From Bacteroidota bacterium (GTDB taxonomy: Bacteria > Bacteroidota > Bacteroidia > B-17B0 > B-17BO): DNA of 64,000 bases. Shown one piece after another: positions 21,570-32,135 of this stretch. Both the position numbers and the translations under genes were made by a program. The notes below the pieces were generated by a model, which saw only the letters and a list, made by a program, of their open reading frames with translations, searched no databases and had not been told where the DNA came from. The stretch lies in assembly GCA_025356715.1 (NCBI GenBank), contig JANXRU010000146.1, forward strand, positions 1 through 64,000. The letters are read 5' to 3'. Every line of letters begins with the position of its first letter. Position 1 is the first letter of the stretch.

Positions 21570-22724
21570 TTAGCTCAATAAACTTGCAGCAAATTTTCTG
21601 GTTTCGATATCTGTATTAATATAATCTTCCAAAGTTGGTGTTTGAATGAAAGAAATGGTACTCATACATTTTTCATTGAATTCGGCAATTTGAAGAAATT
21701 TTATTTTGTCTTTTAAAAAAGCTTCAACCGTCATTTCGTTTGCAGCATTTAAAATGCAAGCGAGGTTTCCGCCTTTGTTCATGGCATCATAAGCGAGTGT
21801 TAAATTTCTAAATGTTTCTTTATCGGGTTGTTCAAAAGTGAGGGAAGTTATTTCTGAAAACGACATGCGTTTAAAATCAGTTTGTATACGTTGAGGAAAA
21901 AAGAAAGCGTAATGAATAGGTAATTTCATATCGGGTAAACCCATTTGTGCTTTGATACTTCCATCATTAAATTCAACCATGCTATGGATGATACTTTGTG
22001 GATGAACAACTACCTCAATTTGTTCAGGCCTCAATCCAAATAACCATTTTGCTTCAATTACTTCAAAGCCTTTATTCATAAGCGTTGCCGAGTCGATGGT
22101 AATTTTTGCACCCATAGTCCAATTGGGATGTTTAAGTGCTTGTGCCTTGGTAATTTCTAATAATTCATGTTGCTTTTTTCCTCTAAACGGACCACCTGAA
22201 GCAGTAAGAATAACTTTGTCAATGGTGTTTAAATCCTCCCCAACCAAGCATTGAAAAATGGCCGAATGTTCCGAATCAACAGGAATTAAATCAACTTTAA
22301 ATTCTTCGCAAAGTTTGGTAATCAATCCTCCTGCAACAACCAACGTTTCTTTGTTTGCCAAGGCAATTCTTTTTTTATTTTGAATGGCTTTAATAGTTGG
22401 CTGCAAACCACTGTAGCCAACCATTGCGGTAAGAACAGTATCGGCAGAAGTAATGTCCATTACATCAGCAATAGATTGATTTCCAGCAAACACTTTAATA
22501 TCAAAATCGGCTAAGGCGTCTTTTACTAATTGATATTTACTTTCATCAGCAATTACAACATGTGAAGGGTTAAATTTTTTAGCTTGAATAATTAATAAAT
22601 CAGCATTGTTTCCGGCTGTAAGCACTTCAATTTCTATTTTATCAGGATTTGCATGAGCAATCTCTAAGGCTTGTGTGCCAATGCTTCCAGTACTTCCAAG
22701 TATTGCTATTTTTTTCTTTTCCAT
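21570..22724 (-). CDS. dxr: 1-deoxy-D-xylulose 5-phosphate reductoisomerase
   Basis: The 384-residue enzyme of the MEP isoprenoid pathway converts DXP to MEP using NADPH. The Rossmann motif GSTGSIG (about 10-16), ANKETLV, the metal-binding VDSEHSAIFQ and the ASGGPFRG loop are all present, and the length is normal for the family. It is next to rseP, a frequent neighbour. The ATG at 22724 gives the expected N-terminus just before the Rossmann fold. Confidence 0.97.
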   Translation of the reverse strand: MEKKKIAILGSTGSIGTQALEIAHANPDKIEIEVLTAGNNADLLIIQAKKFNPSHVVIADESKYQLVKDALADFDIKVFAGNQSIADVMDITSADTVLTAMVGYSGLQPTIKAIQNKKRIALANKETLVVAGGLITKLCEEFKVDLIPVDSEHSAIFQCLVGEDLNTIDKVILTASGGPFRGKKQHELLEITKAQALKHPNWTMGAKITIDSATLMNKGFEVIEAKWLFGLRPEQIEVVVHPQSIIHSMVEFNDGSIKAQMGLPDMKLPIHYAFFFPQRIQTDFKRMSFSEITSLTFEQPDKETFRNLTLAYDAMNKGGNLACILNAANEMTVEAFLKDKIKFLQIAEFNEKCMSTISFIQTPTLEDYINTDIETRKFAASLLS

Positions 22725-22934
22725 AATATGTTTTCAAAATGCTGGCTGCAAAGTACGCAGAGATTTTTATTTACCGAAGCCAATCATTTTTAGTGGTTTA
22801 TTTTCTTTCTTTTATTAATTTATACCGTTCTTGTATAGAAAGTTCGAACATAAAAATTATCAAGAAAACGTTCCTTATTTTTTTACAGTTTGTTTTAATA
22901 TTTTGGTTCCCACTAAATTTTCTGAGCATCAACT

Positions 22935-24107
22935 TTACGAATTTATTTTTTTTATCTGTTCGTTAAAATCAGCCCAGCCCACAAGATTTGCAAGTGTGCG
23001 TGCCTGTGTTTGTTTACCTGCATAAAACACGTAAGAATTTTTTGCTGTATTTTTTGATAATTTATTCCAGTAAGTAATGGGTTTAAAATAATCATCTGAA
23101 ACAGTTTCGCCTGATTTGATTTCAATGGGAATTAGTGTGCTATTTTTTTCTAAAATTAAATCTATTTCCGAACCTTTGTTATCTCGCCAAAAAAAACTGT
23201 TATCAGTTAAGGCATTGTTGTAACGGTTTTTTGTAAATTCATTAATCACCATATTTTCAAACAATCCTCCTTTTAAAAAATGTGTTTTGAGTTGTGTGCT
23301 TTTTTCTATTCCTAATAAGGAGCAAGCCAATCCAGTATCATAAAAATATAGTTTGGGCATTTTTACTAACCGCTTATTAAAATTATTGTGATGAGGTTGC
23401 AATAGATAAATAATATAACTCGCCTCTAAAATAGAAAGCCAAGATTTTGCTGTATTCACGCTTATTCCGCAATCATTTGCCAATGAAGAGATATTTAACA
23501 GTGAGCCCAAACGACCTGCACACATTCTAATAAATTTCATAAAGTCACTCAGGCTGCCTATGTTTTTCATCTGTTTTACATCACGCTCTACATATGTTTG
23601 AATATAGCTTGGGTAAAAATCTTTTGGAGATATTTTTTTATCATAAATGCGAGGATATGATCCTGTGAAAATATAGTCTTCCCATTTGGTAAGTATTTTA
23701 TTTCCTTGTAATTCGTTTAACGAAAATGGAAGTAACTTTAGGATGGCAATTCTTCCTGCAAGTGTTTGGGAAATATTTTCTAGTAATAAAAAATTTTGTG
23801 AACCTGAAAGAATAAACTGCCCACTTTTATTTTTATCATCTACAATAGTTTGAATGTATGAAAACAAATGAGGCACTCGTTGAACCTCATCAATAATAAT
23901 TCCTTTTGGATAGGCATTTAAAAACCCACGAGGGTCATTTTCTGCAAATCTCCGGTTATCGTTATCTTCTAATGAAATATAGGTATGGTTAGGGAATGAT
24001 TGTTTGAGTAAAGTTGTTTTGCCAGATTGTCTTGGACCTGTTACGGATAACACAGGAAATTTTTTTGCAAGGCGTTGAACGTTTCTAATTTGGTCTCTGA
24101 TAATCAT
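22935..24107 (-). CDS. AAA ATPase with DUF4143 domain (COG1373)
   Basis: The 390-residue protein has a Walker A GPRQSGKTT (about 24-32), Walker B GIIIDEVQRVP (about 70-80), a sensor-like FILSGSQNF, and a DUF4143-type C-terminal half with the restriction-nuclease-like SFFWRDNKGSEIDLIL and PIEIKSGE motifs (about 305-340). The role of this family is poorly known; many copies are found in accessory regions. The gene sits alone between dxr and the GH3 gene and has its own promoter overlapping a perfect 20-bp inverted repeat, suggesting self-contained control. Confidence 0.88.
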   Translation of the reverse strand: MIIRDQIRNVQRLAKKFPVLSVTGPRQSGKTTLLKQSFPNHTYISLEDNDNRRFAENDPRGFLNAYPKGIIIDEVQRVPHLFSYIQTIVDDKNKSGQFILSGSQNFLLLENISQTLAGRIAILKLLPFSLNELQGNKILTKWEDYIFTGSYPRIYDKKISPKDFYPSYIQTYVERDVKQMKNIGSLSDFMKFIRMCAGRLGSLLNISSLANDCGISVNTAKSWLSILEASYIIYLLQPHHNNFNKRLVKMPKLYFYDTGLACSLLGIEKSTQLKTHFLKGGLFENMVINEFTKNRYNNALTDNSFFWRDNKGSEIDLILEKNSTLIPIEIKSGETVSDDYFKPITYWNKLSKNTAKNSYVFYAGKQTQARTLANLVGWADFNEQIKKINS

Positions 24108-24111
24108 ATAA

Positions 24112-24141
24112 CAAAGATATTAAATTAGTACAATTTTGCAA
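24112..24141 (-). promoter_or_regulatory. Promoter of the DUF4143 ATPase gene, overlapping a palindrome
   Basis: On the minus strand TTG (24139-24141) is followed after 19 bases by TATCTTTG (24112-24119), the same spacing as in the rRNA promoters. The -7 element ends four bases before the ATG at 24107, implying a leaderless message. The -33 element lies inside the inverted repeat at 24122-24166. Confidence 0.7.
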
Positions 24142-24166
24142 TACAATTGCAAAATTGTACTAATTT
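24122..24166. repeat. Perfect 20-bp inverted repeat with 5-base loop
   Basis: Arms 24122-24141 and 24147-24166 are exact reverse complements around five bases. One arm reaches into the last codons of the GH3 gene and the other covers the promoter of the ATPase gene. It could be a transcriptional operator or an RNA hairpin at the GH3 message end. There is no strong T tract, so a simple terminator is less likely. Confidence 0.85.
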
Positions 24167-25659
24167 GTAATTTTTAAAACAACAACTTTATCGGCAATTA
24201 TTCTGTCGTTACTTAATCGTGGAACTTTATTTTGACCACCTAATTTACCTTCACTTTTCATGTAATTGATAAATGCATTTTTTTGCATTGTTCTAATTAC
24301 AATTGGTCGAAGAATTTGTCCGTCAATTAAATCTTTGTAGTAAATATTTTTTTGTTGTAAGGCTTCATCTATTTGTTTTGCGAAGTCTTCCATGCTTGTG
24401 GGCATTGAACCAAATTCAACAAACCACTCATGATATGGGAGACCACTTTCTGGATTTACTTGAGGAGCAACTGTAAATTCAACAATGTTGATATTTTCTT
24501 TTTTTGCTACACTCATGAGTGCGTATTCAACTTCTTCACCAATTACATGCTCGCCAAATGCAGAGATAAAATGTTTGATTCGTCCGGTTACTAAAATGCG
24601 ATACGGATTTTTTGAAATAAACTTTATCGTATCGCCAATACTATATCCAAATAGTCCAGCATTGGTATTTAAAATTAAAGCATAATTTTTATTTAGCTCC
24701 ACATCTTTTAAAGAAATACGTGTTGGGTTTTCGTTATAAAATTCATCGCTTGGAATAAATTCATAAAACATTCCGTTATTGGTAAGAAGTAAAAGTCCTT
24801 TTTCTTTTTGTGAATCTTGATAAGCTATAAAACCTTCGCTTGCGGGATAGGTTTCGATGGTATCTATTTTTTTACCAATACTTTGTTCAAGTTTGTTTTT
24901 GTAAGGTTCAAAGTTTACACCACCATACACAAACAGATTGAAATTAGGGAAAATGTCTTTTATTTTTTTGCCAGTTCTTTCAGTAAGTTTATCAAAATAC
25001 ATTTGCACCCAAGGAGGAATTCCACTTATGAGTGTCATGTTTTTATTAATTGTTTCATCAACAATATTGGATACTTTTTCTTCCCAATCTTCTATACAAT
25101 TTGTGAGGTAAGAAGGCATTTGATTTTTACGCAAATATTGAGGAATATGATGATTTACAATTCCACTTAATCGTCCAATAGGAGTTCCATTTTTTTCTTC
25201 CAACACGGGACTGCCTGATAAGAAAATTAATTTGCCATCTACAAAATTTGCGTTACCGGTTTCGGCTATATAACATAACAAAGCGTTGCGTGCCGAGTTG
25301 ATATGAAAAGGAATAGAATCTTTAGTGATAGGAATGTATTTTATGCCTGATGTAGTACCTGAAGTTTTGCTCCAATACAATGGATTGCCAGGCCATAAAA
25401 TATTTTCTTTCCCTTCCATAGCTTCATCAATATAACTTTTCAGACCTTCGTAATCAATTATTGGGACAGATTTTTTGAAGTCATTATAATTTTTGATCGA
25501 AGAAAATTTATGGTCAATTCCGAATTTAGTTTGTTTTGCTCTTGAGAGTAATTCCTGAAATATTTTTTCTTGAAATTTTATCGCATCAAAACTTTCCTTT
25601 TTTACTTTTTTTGAAATAAAAGCAGCGAATGGTTTGGCTAAAAATGATTTTAAACTCAT
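24160..25659 (-). CDS. GH3-family acyl-adenylate-forming enzyme
   Basis: The 499-residue protein has the GH3/ANL plan: SKTSGTTSGIK (about 97-107, ATP phosphate loop), FVYGGVNFEPY, ETYPASEGF, GYSIGDTIKF (aspartate for the ribose) and VTGRIKHFISAFGEHV before the C-terminal lid. Plant GH3 proteins link amino acids to carboxylic acids such as auxin. Bacteroidota copies are common, and their substrates are mostly unknown. It is five bases downstream of the MuiA-like gene and so probably co-transcribed. Its stop codon lies inside a long inverted repeat. Confidence 0.88.
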   Translation of the reverse strand: MSLKSFLAKPFAAFISKKVKKESFDAIKFQEKIFQELLSRAKQTKFGIDHKFSSIKNYNDFKKSVPIIDYEGLKSYIDEAMEGKENILWPGNPLYWSKTSGTTSGIKYIPITKDSIPFHINSARNALLCYIAETGNANFVDGKLIFLSGSPVLEEKNGTPIGRLSGIVNHHIPQYLRKNQMPSYLTNCIEDWEEKVSNIVDETINKNMTLISGIPPWVQMYFDKLTERTGKKIKDIFPNFNLFVYGGVNFEPYKNKLEQSIGKKIDTIETYPASEGFIAYQDSQKEKGLLLLTNNGMFYEFIPSDEFYNENPTRISLKDVELNKNYALILNTNAGLFGYSIGDTIKFISKNPYRILVTGRIKHFISAFGEHVIGEEVEYALMSVAKKENINIVEFTVAPQVNPESGLPYHEWFVEFGSMPTSMEDFAKQIDEALQQKNIYYKDLIDGQILRPIVIRTMQKNAFINYMKSEGKLGGQNKVPRLSNDRIIADKVVVLKITN

Positions 25660-25664
25660 ATCAA

Positions 25665-27308
25665 TTAGTATTCACTAATGATTTTTTCTTTGGGATATTT
25701 TACCTCAAAAGAAAATTTCATGCTGTGTGATTGTTCCGCATCAAGTTTAATAATCCAAGTTAATTTTCCTGTAGTTTCATCATAGTTTGCTCCTTCTGCA
25801 TTCAAAAATTTAATTTCAATTTCTTTATCTGTTGAAACAGGAATTTGATCTTCAACGATAATGATAATTGGTTCTTTTCGTGTGTTACGAATGGTGGTTT
25901 CAAAAGTGTTTGATTCTTTTTTGCTCGAGCCTGTAAATGATTTGCTGCTAAAGTCTTTTAGTTTTTCACGTTTTATTTGAATGCGCTTATCTCTTCCTAA
26001 AGAAATTAATAAGGAATCATTAGTTGTTCCATTAATAAAAGTTTTTCCAACAAAAGTTCCATCAAAATAAATATTGGCCTCCCCACTTATTTGGTTTGCC
26101 AAATCATTACTGGAAACTTTAGCCGTAACAAAAGCATCTTTATCTAATTTTGGAACAGCACCATAAGCATAAATGGCATCTAAATTATTTACCGTTAAAT
26201 CTACTTGATGAGGGCTATTATCAGAAGGAATGGTATATGCTGAAGTTACGTTAAACTCAATGCTTACAGCAGTTTGTTGAACAGTTGCAACGCCATCAGA
26301 AAATGCTAAAGAATTCTGCCCATCTTCCAATTTTGTCATTGTTTTTTTTTGTTCCATTGAAATAGAAACGGGAGCAGCACCTAAATTAGTTGAATAGGGT
26401 TGTTGGTATTTTAAATAATTTGTTTGCAATTCAGGTTTTGTTCCTCCTTCATTTGGGTTTGAAGTAGAAAGTTTGATGGTTACATTTTTCCAATTTTCTC
26501 CAGTTCCTTGTGTTAGGTATGCTTTACTTACTAATTGTAATGGGCTTTTTGTATCACTCACTCTCACATCATAAAAAGGTGTCCAACTGGCATTGGTAAC
26601 CAAATAACTTATTTCAATTTTTGCATTACTTAATACAGAAAGTGTTTTTACAGTAACTAAAATTTCTACATTATTTTGAGAGTTAAATTGAGCAAGTTGG
26701 TTGGCTAATTTATCACGAATAATAATCAACTTTTTTTCTTGATTGGCTAACTTTAAATATTCCTCTCCAATTTCAACAATACGTTTACGAACCAAATTAA
26801 AAACATCTTCTAAGTCATCCACTTTAACACCTGTATTTTCTCCTCCAATTTTTTTATTTGCTATCACAACTTCTTTCTCAATCACTAAAGCGTCCTTTTT
26901 TATTTTATTAATTTCCAACAATTGGTTTACCGCATTCAGCGTATCTTCCAAGTCAATTTCTTGTTTTGATTTTTCATCTGTTTTCAAGAAATTATTTCGT
27001 TGACTAACGGATAGTAAATTTACATTGCCTTCAGTTTTTACTTGTAAACTATTTAGGTTGATATAAGGTGAAAGGTTATCGAAAACCAATTGTGTAGTTC
27101 CGGGTTGAAGCGAAATTTTTGCCACACGAGTTACCTGTGCCTGATTAATAAATATGGTAACATTTGAAATGGAAGAAGAAACCTTTTGTTCGTTTTGTGC
27201 GTAAGCATTATGAAGAACCAAAATTATTAAGCACAAAGTGAACAAAACTTTAGCACAAAGTTTACTAAGGTTTAAAATTCGTAATTTTTTAAAGCGGGAT
27301 ATTTCCAT
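25665..27308 (-). CDS. MuiA-like DUF4139/DUF4140 secreted protein
   Basis: The product is about 547 residues with a signal peptide ending at NAYAQ (about residue 38). A DUF4140-like N-terminal beta region follows ([12 protein letters not shown]), then a coiled coil (about 110-200) and a DUF4139 beta domain to the end ([28 protein letters not shown]). It is annotated in the literature as mucoidy inhibitor MuiA family; the mechanism is unclear. The ATG at 27308 is preferred to a TTG at 27332, because it gives a normal signal peptide; it still overlaps the carboxylase gene by 20 bases. Confidence 0.82.
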   Translation of the reverse strand: MEISRFKKLRILNLSKLCAKVLFTLCLIILVLHNAYAQNEQKVSSSISNVTIFINQAQVTRVAKISLQPGTTQLVFDNLSPYINLNSLQVKTEGNVNLLSVSQRNNFLKTDEKSKQEIDLEDTLNAVNQLLEINKIKKDALVIEKEVVIANKKIGGENTGVKVDDLEDVFNLVRKRIVEIGEEYLKLANQEKKLIIIRDKLANQLAQFNSQNNVEILVTVKTLSVLSNAKIEISYLVTNASWTPFYDVRVSDTKSPLQLVSKAYLTQGTGENWKNVTIKLSTSNPNEGGTKPELQTNYLKYQQPYSTNLGAAPVSISMEQKKTMTKLEDGQNSLAFSDGVATVQQTAVSIEFNVTSAYTIPSDNSPHQVDLTVNNLDAIYAYGAVPKLDKDAFVTAKVSSNDLANQISGEANIYFDGTFVGKTFINGTTNDSLLISLGRDKRIQIKREKLKDFSSKSFTGSSKKESNTFETTIRNTRKEPIIIIVEDQIPVSTDKEIEIKFLNAEGANYDETTGKLTWIIKLDAEQSHSMKFSFEVKYPKEKIISEY

Positions 27309-28860
27309 GTTTTTTTCTGGGTAAGTTAGCAACCTTGTTTTCGAGCATCTTAAACGCTTTGATTAGTTTTTTTCGTGTTTCTTCAGGAAAAATAACTTCA
27401 TCAATAAATCCACGTTCGGCCGCACGATAAGGGTTGGCAAAAATATCGCCATATTCTTTTTCTTTTTTTGTGAGTTCGGCAACAGGATCTGTTGAGCTAT
27501 CAATTTCTTTTTTGAAAATAATTTCCGCAGCACCTTTTGCACCCATCACAGCAATTTCGGCAGTTGGCCATGCAAAATTCATGTCGCAACCAATGTGTTT
27601 TGAATTCATTACATCATATGCGCCACCATAAGCTTTACGGGTAATTACGGTTACACGTGGAACGGTTGCTTCGCAAAATGCGTATAATAATTTTGCCCCA
27701 TTTGTAATAATTGCATTCCACTCTTGATCGGTTCCTGGTAAAAATCCGGGTACATCTTCAAACACCAATAACGGAATGTTAAATGAATCACAAAAGCGAA
27801 CAAAACGCGCCCCTTTTTGTGAGGAATGAATATCTAAACAACCAGCTAATTGTGAAGGTTGATTACCAACAATTCCAATACTTCTTCCAGCTAATCGAGC
27901 AAATCCAACCACAATATTCTCGGCATAACTTTTATGTACTTCGTAGAAAGAATTTTCATCTACAATATTTTCAATTACCTCACGCATGTCATAAGGTTGA
28001 TTGGCATTTTCAGGTATAATATTTTTTAGTGCAGGTCGCATTTCATCACCTTCCTGATAAGGCAAATGAGGAGTTTTTTCTTCGCAATTTTCAGGAATAT
28101 AACTAATGAGTTTTTTAAGTTGGTTGATGCAATCAATTTCATTTGCAGCAGTAAAATGTGCTACACCACTTTTGGTAGAATGAACTGATGCACCACCTAA
28201 TTCTTCACTCGTTACTTCTTCATGAGTTACAGTTTTTACCACGTTTGGTCCAGTAACAAACATATAAGAAGTGTTTTCAACCATCATAATAAAATCGGTT
28301 ATGGCTGGACTATAAACTGCACCTCCCGCACAAGGACCCATGATGGCAGAAATTTGTGGAATAACGCCACTTGCCATCGTGTTTTTATAAAAAATATCAG
28401 CATATCCACCAAGTGAAACTACACCTTCTTGTATGCGAGCTCCCCCCGAATCATTTAATCCAATAATGGGTGCACCATTTTTCATGGCGAGATCCATTAC
28501 TTTACAAATTTTTTCGGCAAAAGTTTCAGAAAGCGAACCTCCAAAAACTGTAAAATCTTGAGAGAAAACATAAACTAATCTTCCGCTTATGGTTCCGTAT
28601 CCTGTAATTACACCATCTCCCAAAATTTGTTGTTTTTCCATTCCAAAATCTTTGGAACGATGCATTACAAAAGCACCAATTTCTTCAAACGAACCTTCAT
28701 CTAATAAAAAATGAATGCGTTCTCTGGCGGTAAGTTTTCCTTTTTTATGTTGAGCATCAATTCTGTTTTGTCCGCCTCCAAGTTGAGACTGCTCTCTTAA
28801 GTTTTGTAACTGTTCTCTTTTATCCATTTCGTTGTTGGCTTGTGCAGCTGATTTTGTCAT
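27289..28860 (-). CDS. pccB: Acyl-CoA carboxylase beta subunit (propionyl-CoA type)
   Basis: The 523-residue carboxyltransferase has LTARERI near the N-terminus, [19 protein letters not shown], the acyl-CoA oxyanion turn [21 protein letters not shown], and the C-terminal [15 protein letters not shown] and [13 protein letters not shown] motifs. Length and motifs match propionyl- or methylmalonyl-type carboxylase beta subunits rather than AccD of fatty-acid synthesis. No biotin-carrier or biotin carboxylase gene is adjacent, so its alpha partner lies elsewhere. The substrate is inferred, not proven. Confidence 0.92.
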   Translation of the reverse strand: MTKSAAQANNEMDKREQLQNLREQSQLGGGQNRIDAQHKKGKLTARERIHFLLDEGSFEEIGAFVMHRSKDFGMEKQQILGDGVITGYGTISGRLVYVFSQDFTVFGGSLSETFAEKICKVMDLAMKNGAPIIGLNDSGGARIQEGVVSLGGYADIFYKNTMASGVIPQISAIMGPCAGGAVYSPAITDFIMMVENTSYMFVTGPNVVKTVTHEEVTSEELGGASVHSTKSGVAHFTAANEIDCINQLKKLISYIPENCEEKTPHLPYQEGDEMRPALKNIIPENANQPYDMREVIENIVDENSFYEVHKSYAENIVVGFARLAGRSIGIVGNQPSQLAGCLDIHSSQKGARFVRFCDSFNIPLLVFEDVPGFLPGTDQEWNAIITNGAKLLYAFCEATVPRVTVITRKAYGGAYDVMNSKHIGCDMNFAWPTAEIAVMGAKGAAEIIFKKEIDSSTDPVAELTKKEKEYGDIFANPYRAAERGFIDEVIFPEETRKKLIKAFKMLENKVANLPRKKHGNIPL

Positions 28861-28927
28861 GATAAATAAATACTATTTTGAATGCAATATTATATGTTTT
28901 TTTAATTTGTTTGGTTTGATAAATATT

Positions 28928-31900
28928 TCAACTCAACAACTCTAATATTTCATCCACATCAATACTTTTAATAAAGCTTTCTTCGGTGGTAATAATGCTT
29001 GATGCTAAACTTTTTTTTCTCTCTTGAAGCGCTAATATTTTTTCTTCAACGGTGTCTTTTGTGATAAATTTATACGTGAATACATTTTTGGTTTGCCCAA
29101 TTCGATGTGTTCTATCAATGGCTTGTTGTTCCACAGCCGGATTCCACCAAGGGTCAATAATAAAAACATAATCGGCAGTTGTTAAGTTTAATCCTAATCC
29201 ACCAGCTTTTAATGAAATCAAAAAATATTTAATCTCCTCATTTGTTTGAAAATTTTGAACCGCAGTTTGTCGTTGTTCGTTTGTTAAACTGCCGTCTAAG
29301 TATGAGTATTTTTCGCCTATTGTATCGAAATGTTTTCGGTAAATTTCTAGTTGTTTTACAAATTGAGAAAACAATAAAACCTTGTGTCCTTCTGATTTTG
29401 CCGTTTCGGCCATGGCAATAATTTCATCATATTTTCCAGAATGGTGTTCATATTCAGGGTTGCTTAATATAGGATGATTGGCAATTTGCCTAAGTTTTGT
29501 TAAGCCCTGTAATAATGCAAAATGTGTTTTACCTAATCCTTGTTCTTTAAGCGATTTTAAAATTTCATTTCTGTAAAATGATTTTACTTTTTCATAAGCT
29601 TCGGCTTGTTCCTCTGTCATATTACAATAAATTACTTGTTCAAATTTTTCAGGTAATTCTGTTGCTACTTGATCTTTGGTTCTGCGCAATACAAATGGTT
29701 TGATGATGGCTTTTAATTGTTGAAGCTTATGAATGTCTTTTCCTTTTTCAATTGGTGTTACAAAGCGTTCGGTAAAAGATTGTAAGCTACCTAATAATCC
29801 AGGATTGATAAAAGATAATTGGCTCCATAATTCTTGTACACTGTTTTCGATTGGTGTTCCCGTAAGCACTAATTTTTGTGACGAGCGTAATTGTTTTACC
29901 GCACGCGATGATTGCGAATTTGGATTTTTGATGCTCTGGCTTTCATCTAAAATAATGTAGTTAAATTTAAATTCTTTGATAACATCAATATCCACTCTAA
30001 CGGTTCCATAAGTAGAAATTACCAAATCGTAATTGATAAATAATTGTGCATTTTTTTCACGCTGGATGCCTGTGTATATAAGTATTTTAATATTTGGTGT
30101 AAATTTTCTGGCTTCGTTAAACCAATTATACACCAATGAATTTGGAACGATAATTAAAGATGTTTTGATAAATGTTCCATTTGAAATCGGTTCACTTGCA
30201 ACTGCCGCAGAATGATTATTTCCATTTGAAGAAAATTCATTTTGTGGAGTTAAGAATGATGTGGTTGAAAACAAATTTAATTGTGGTGCAGCAACTAAAG
30301 TTTGTGGAACAAAAATTTGTTGTTCTACTTTTTGATGCAATTTACTTTCAATATATAATTCCTTTTCTTTTTGAAGAAGTGCAAGAGTTTGAATGGTTTT
30401 TCCTAAGCCCATATCATCGGCTAAGCAACCACCAAATTGATTTTCTTTTAAAAAATAAAACCAATCAAATCCTGCTTTTTGATAGGGGCGAAGTTCTCCT
30501 TTAAATTCAACAGGAATCTCCATTTCTCTTACTTGTCCGTATCCTTTTAATTTATCAAGTTTATCGCTTAATCGTAAATATTTTCCACCATTCTGTCCAA
30601 TTTCCTCAATCAATCCGATATGATGTTTTTCTAATTTTATTTCTTCATCAGAGTTAGAGAATTCTAAAATCCCACTCAAATTTCCAAACCACTCTTCAGG
30701 AATTACAGCAATTAATCCATTGGGTAAAATAAACTCACGTTTACCCTTTAAAATATTTTCTTTAAGTGCTAAAAATGGAAACGAAAAATCTCCAAATTTT
30801 ACCACCGCATGAATATCAAACCAATCTTTTTGCTCTTTAATTTCAAATTTTATTTCGCGTGTTCCGATAAAATATTTATTGAATTCTTCGGTTTGTTCAA
30901 CAATAATATTTTGCGCTTTTAGTATCTCGTCATTTTCATTTAGCCATTCTAAAAATTCATATTTATTGGTGGTTTCAAGCGGAAGTAACGCTCCTAATGA
31001 AATATTTGTATGCTGGTTTTTGATGGTAAAATAAGCACCGTTTATTTGCTTTAGCCCGATGGATTCTATCAGCTTTTTTTGTTCCTCCTCCCAACTTCTG
31101 CTTCGTCTTGTTCGCTTAAAAATGTAGGAGTCTTTTTTCTTTTCAACTATTGCTGAAACATTTTGTTCGCTCTCATATTCAAACAGGGCTCTATCATAAC
31201 AAAAACATAGTTTGAGCGAAATTTTTTCGTTAAAATAAGGCTGGATTTTTAGTTTGGTTTTACCATATGGGCGAGTGGTTATAATGTCAATTCCTTCGGC
31301 ATACACATCAAATTTTTCAACCAATTGTGTGGCAAATTTATTGAAGTAACTTTCTTCGGCATTGGGAGCAATTTGTATAAAACGCTTGCTTAAAAAAGGA
31401 AATAATTTTTTTCCGTCTACATGCTTTTCAAAATCATATAGCATATTGTCCATCATCATCCAAGCGGGTGTGTTGCAAACAATAACCGCATTTTTAAACA
31501 TAAATTCAATACGCTCACCTTTATATTTTATGGTTGGAAAATAACGTGTACCTTCTTCGTTTCTTCTAAAATGAAAGAGCACGGTTGCACGTTCATTAGC
31601 AACTGTAATTTTTACTGATGTGGGATTATTATCATTACCGGTTTTAAAAACTACTTTTCCTCTTAGCTTTTGCAATACCAAATTCATTCGCTCTTCAATA
31701 AAAGGTCTAATATTTTCATTAAAGAATTCATCAGTACAGTATTTTTCAAAATACTCGGCTGTTCTTATTTTCTTTTTTCCATCTACATAAAATTTTTTAA
31801 AGATGAAATCATCATCCAACTCGTCTAAAATTTTAATTAATTCTAAATCGGATGCAGAAATTTTCTTTTCAAAATAAGCAGATGTGCGACTAAAAATTCG

Positions 31901-32029
31901 CTGATGTGTAAGCGTATAGTTACCCAAACCATTTAGCTGAACAATATGCGGTTCAAGGATGTGGCCTAAATAATCATGGTTTACAAATGTGTAAACTAAA
32001 GCAAATGGTTGAGTGTTTACTACTAGCAA
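28928..32029 (-). CDS. SNF2-family DEAD/DEAH helicase-like ATPase
   Basis: The 1033-residue protein has an N-terminal region of about 500 residues without a clear named domain, then a Swi2/Snf2 motor: DDMGLGKTIQT (motif I), ILDESQSIKN (motif II), LTGTPIENS (III), VLLFSQFVKQLEIY (IV), LDGSLTNEQR, LISLKAGGLGLNLT (V) and DRTHRIGQ (VI). Such proteins remodel protein-DNA or protein-RNA complexes. The start is TTG at 32029 (an in-frame ATT lies one codon upstream); no ATG is available near the conserved N-terminus. It is a single gene with about 67 bases to pccB. Confidence 0.92.
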   Translation of the reverse strand: MLVVNTQPFALVYTFVNHDYLGHILEPHIVQLNGLGNYTLTHQRIFSRTSAYFEKKISASDLELIKILDELDDDFIFKKFYVDGKKKIRTAEYFEKYCTDEFFNENIRPFIEERMNLVLQKLRGKVVFKTGNDNNPTSVKITVANERATVLFHFRRNEEGTRYFPTIKYKGERIEFMFKNAVIVCNTPAWMMMDNMLYDFEKHVDGKKLFPFLSKRFIQIAPNAEESYFNKFATQLVEKFDVYAEGIDIITTRPYGKTKLKIQPYFNEKISLKLCFCYDRALFEYESEQNVSAIVEKKKDSYIFKRTRRSRSWEEEQKKLIESIGLKQINGAYFTIKNQHTNISLGALLPLETTNKYEFLEWLNENDEILKAQNIIVEQTEEFNKYFIGTREIKFEIKEQKDWFDIHAVVKFGDFSFPFLALKENILKGKREFILPNGLIAVIPEEWFGNLSGILEFSNSDEEIKLEKHHIGLIEEIGQNGGKYLRLSDKLDKLKGYGQVREMEIPVEFKGELRPYQKAGFDWFYFLKENQFGGCLADDMGLGKTIQTLALLQKEKELYIESKLHQKVEQQIFVPQTLVAAPQLNLFSTTSFLTPQNEFSSNGNNHSAAVASEPISNGTFIKTSLIIVPNSLVYNWFNEARKFTPNIKILIYTGIQREKNAQLFINYDLVISTYGTVRVDIDVIKEFKFNYIILDESQSIKNPNSQSSRAVKQLRSSQKLVLTGTPIENSVQELWSQLSFINPGLLGSLQSFTERFVTPIEKGKDIHKLQQLKAIIKPFVLRRTKDQVATELPEKFEQVIYCNMTEEQAEAYEKVKSFYRNEILKSLKEQGLGKTHFALLQGLTKLRQIANHPILSNPEYEHHSGKYDEIIAMAETAKSEGHKVLLFSQFVKQLEIYRKHFDTIGEKYSYLDGSLTNEQRQTAVQNFQTNEEIKYFLISLKAGGLGLNLTTADYVFIIDPWWNPAVEQQAIDRTHRIGQTKNVFTYKFITKDTVEEKILALQERKKSLASSIITTEESFIKSIDVDEILELLS

Positions 32030-32135
32030 AATGCAATACGCAATAGGTAGCTAAGGTAAAACAACTTATTGATAACAGAAAAGGAAATTTTGAGAAATGA
32101 AGAAAAATAAGAATGTAAATAACTCTATTTATGCG

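Noticed and set aside
24122..24166. Simple intrinsic terminator for the GH3 gene
   Set aside because: The stem is followed by no strong T run and overlaps a well-spaced promoter for the next gene, so an operator or mixed role fits better.
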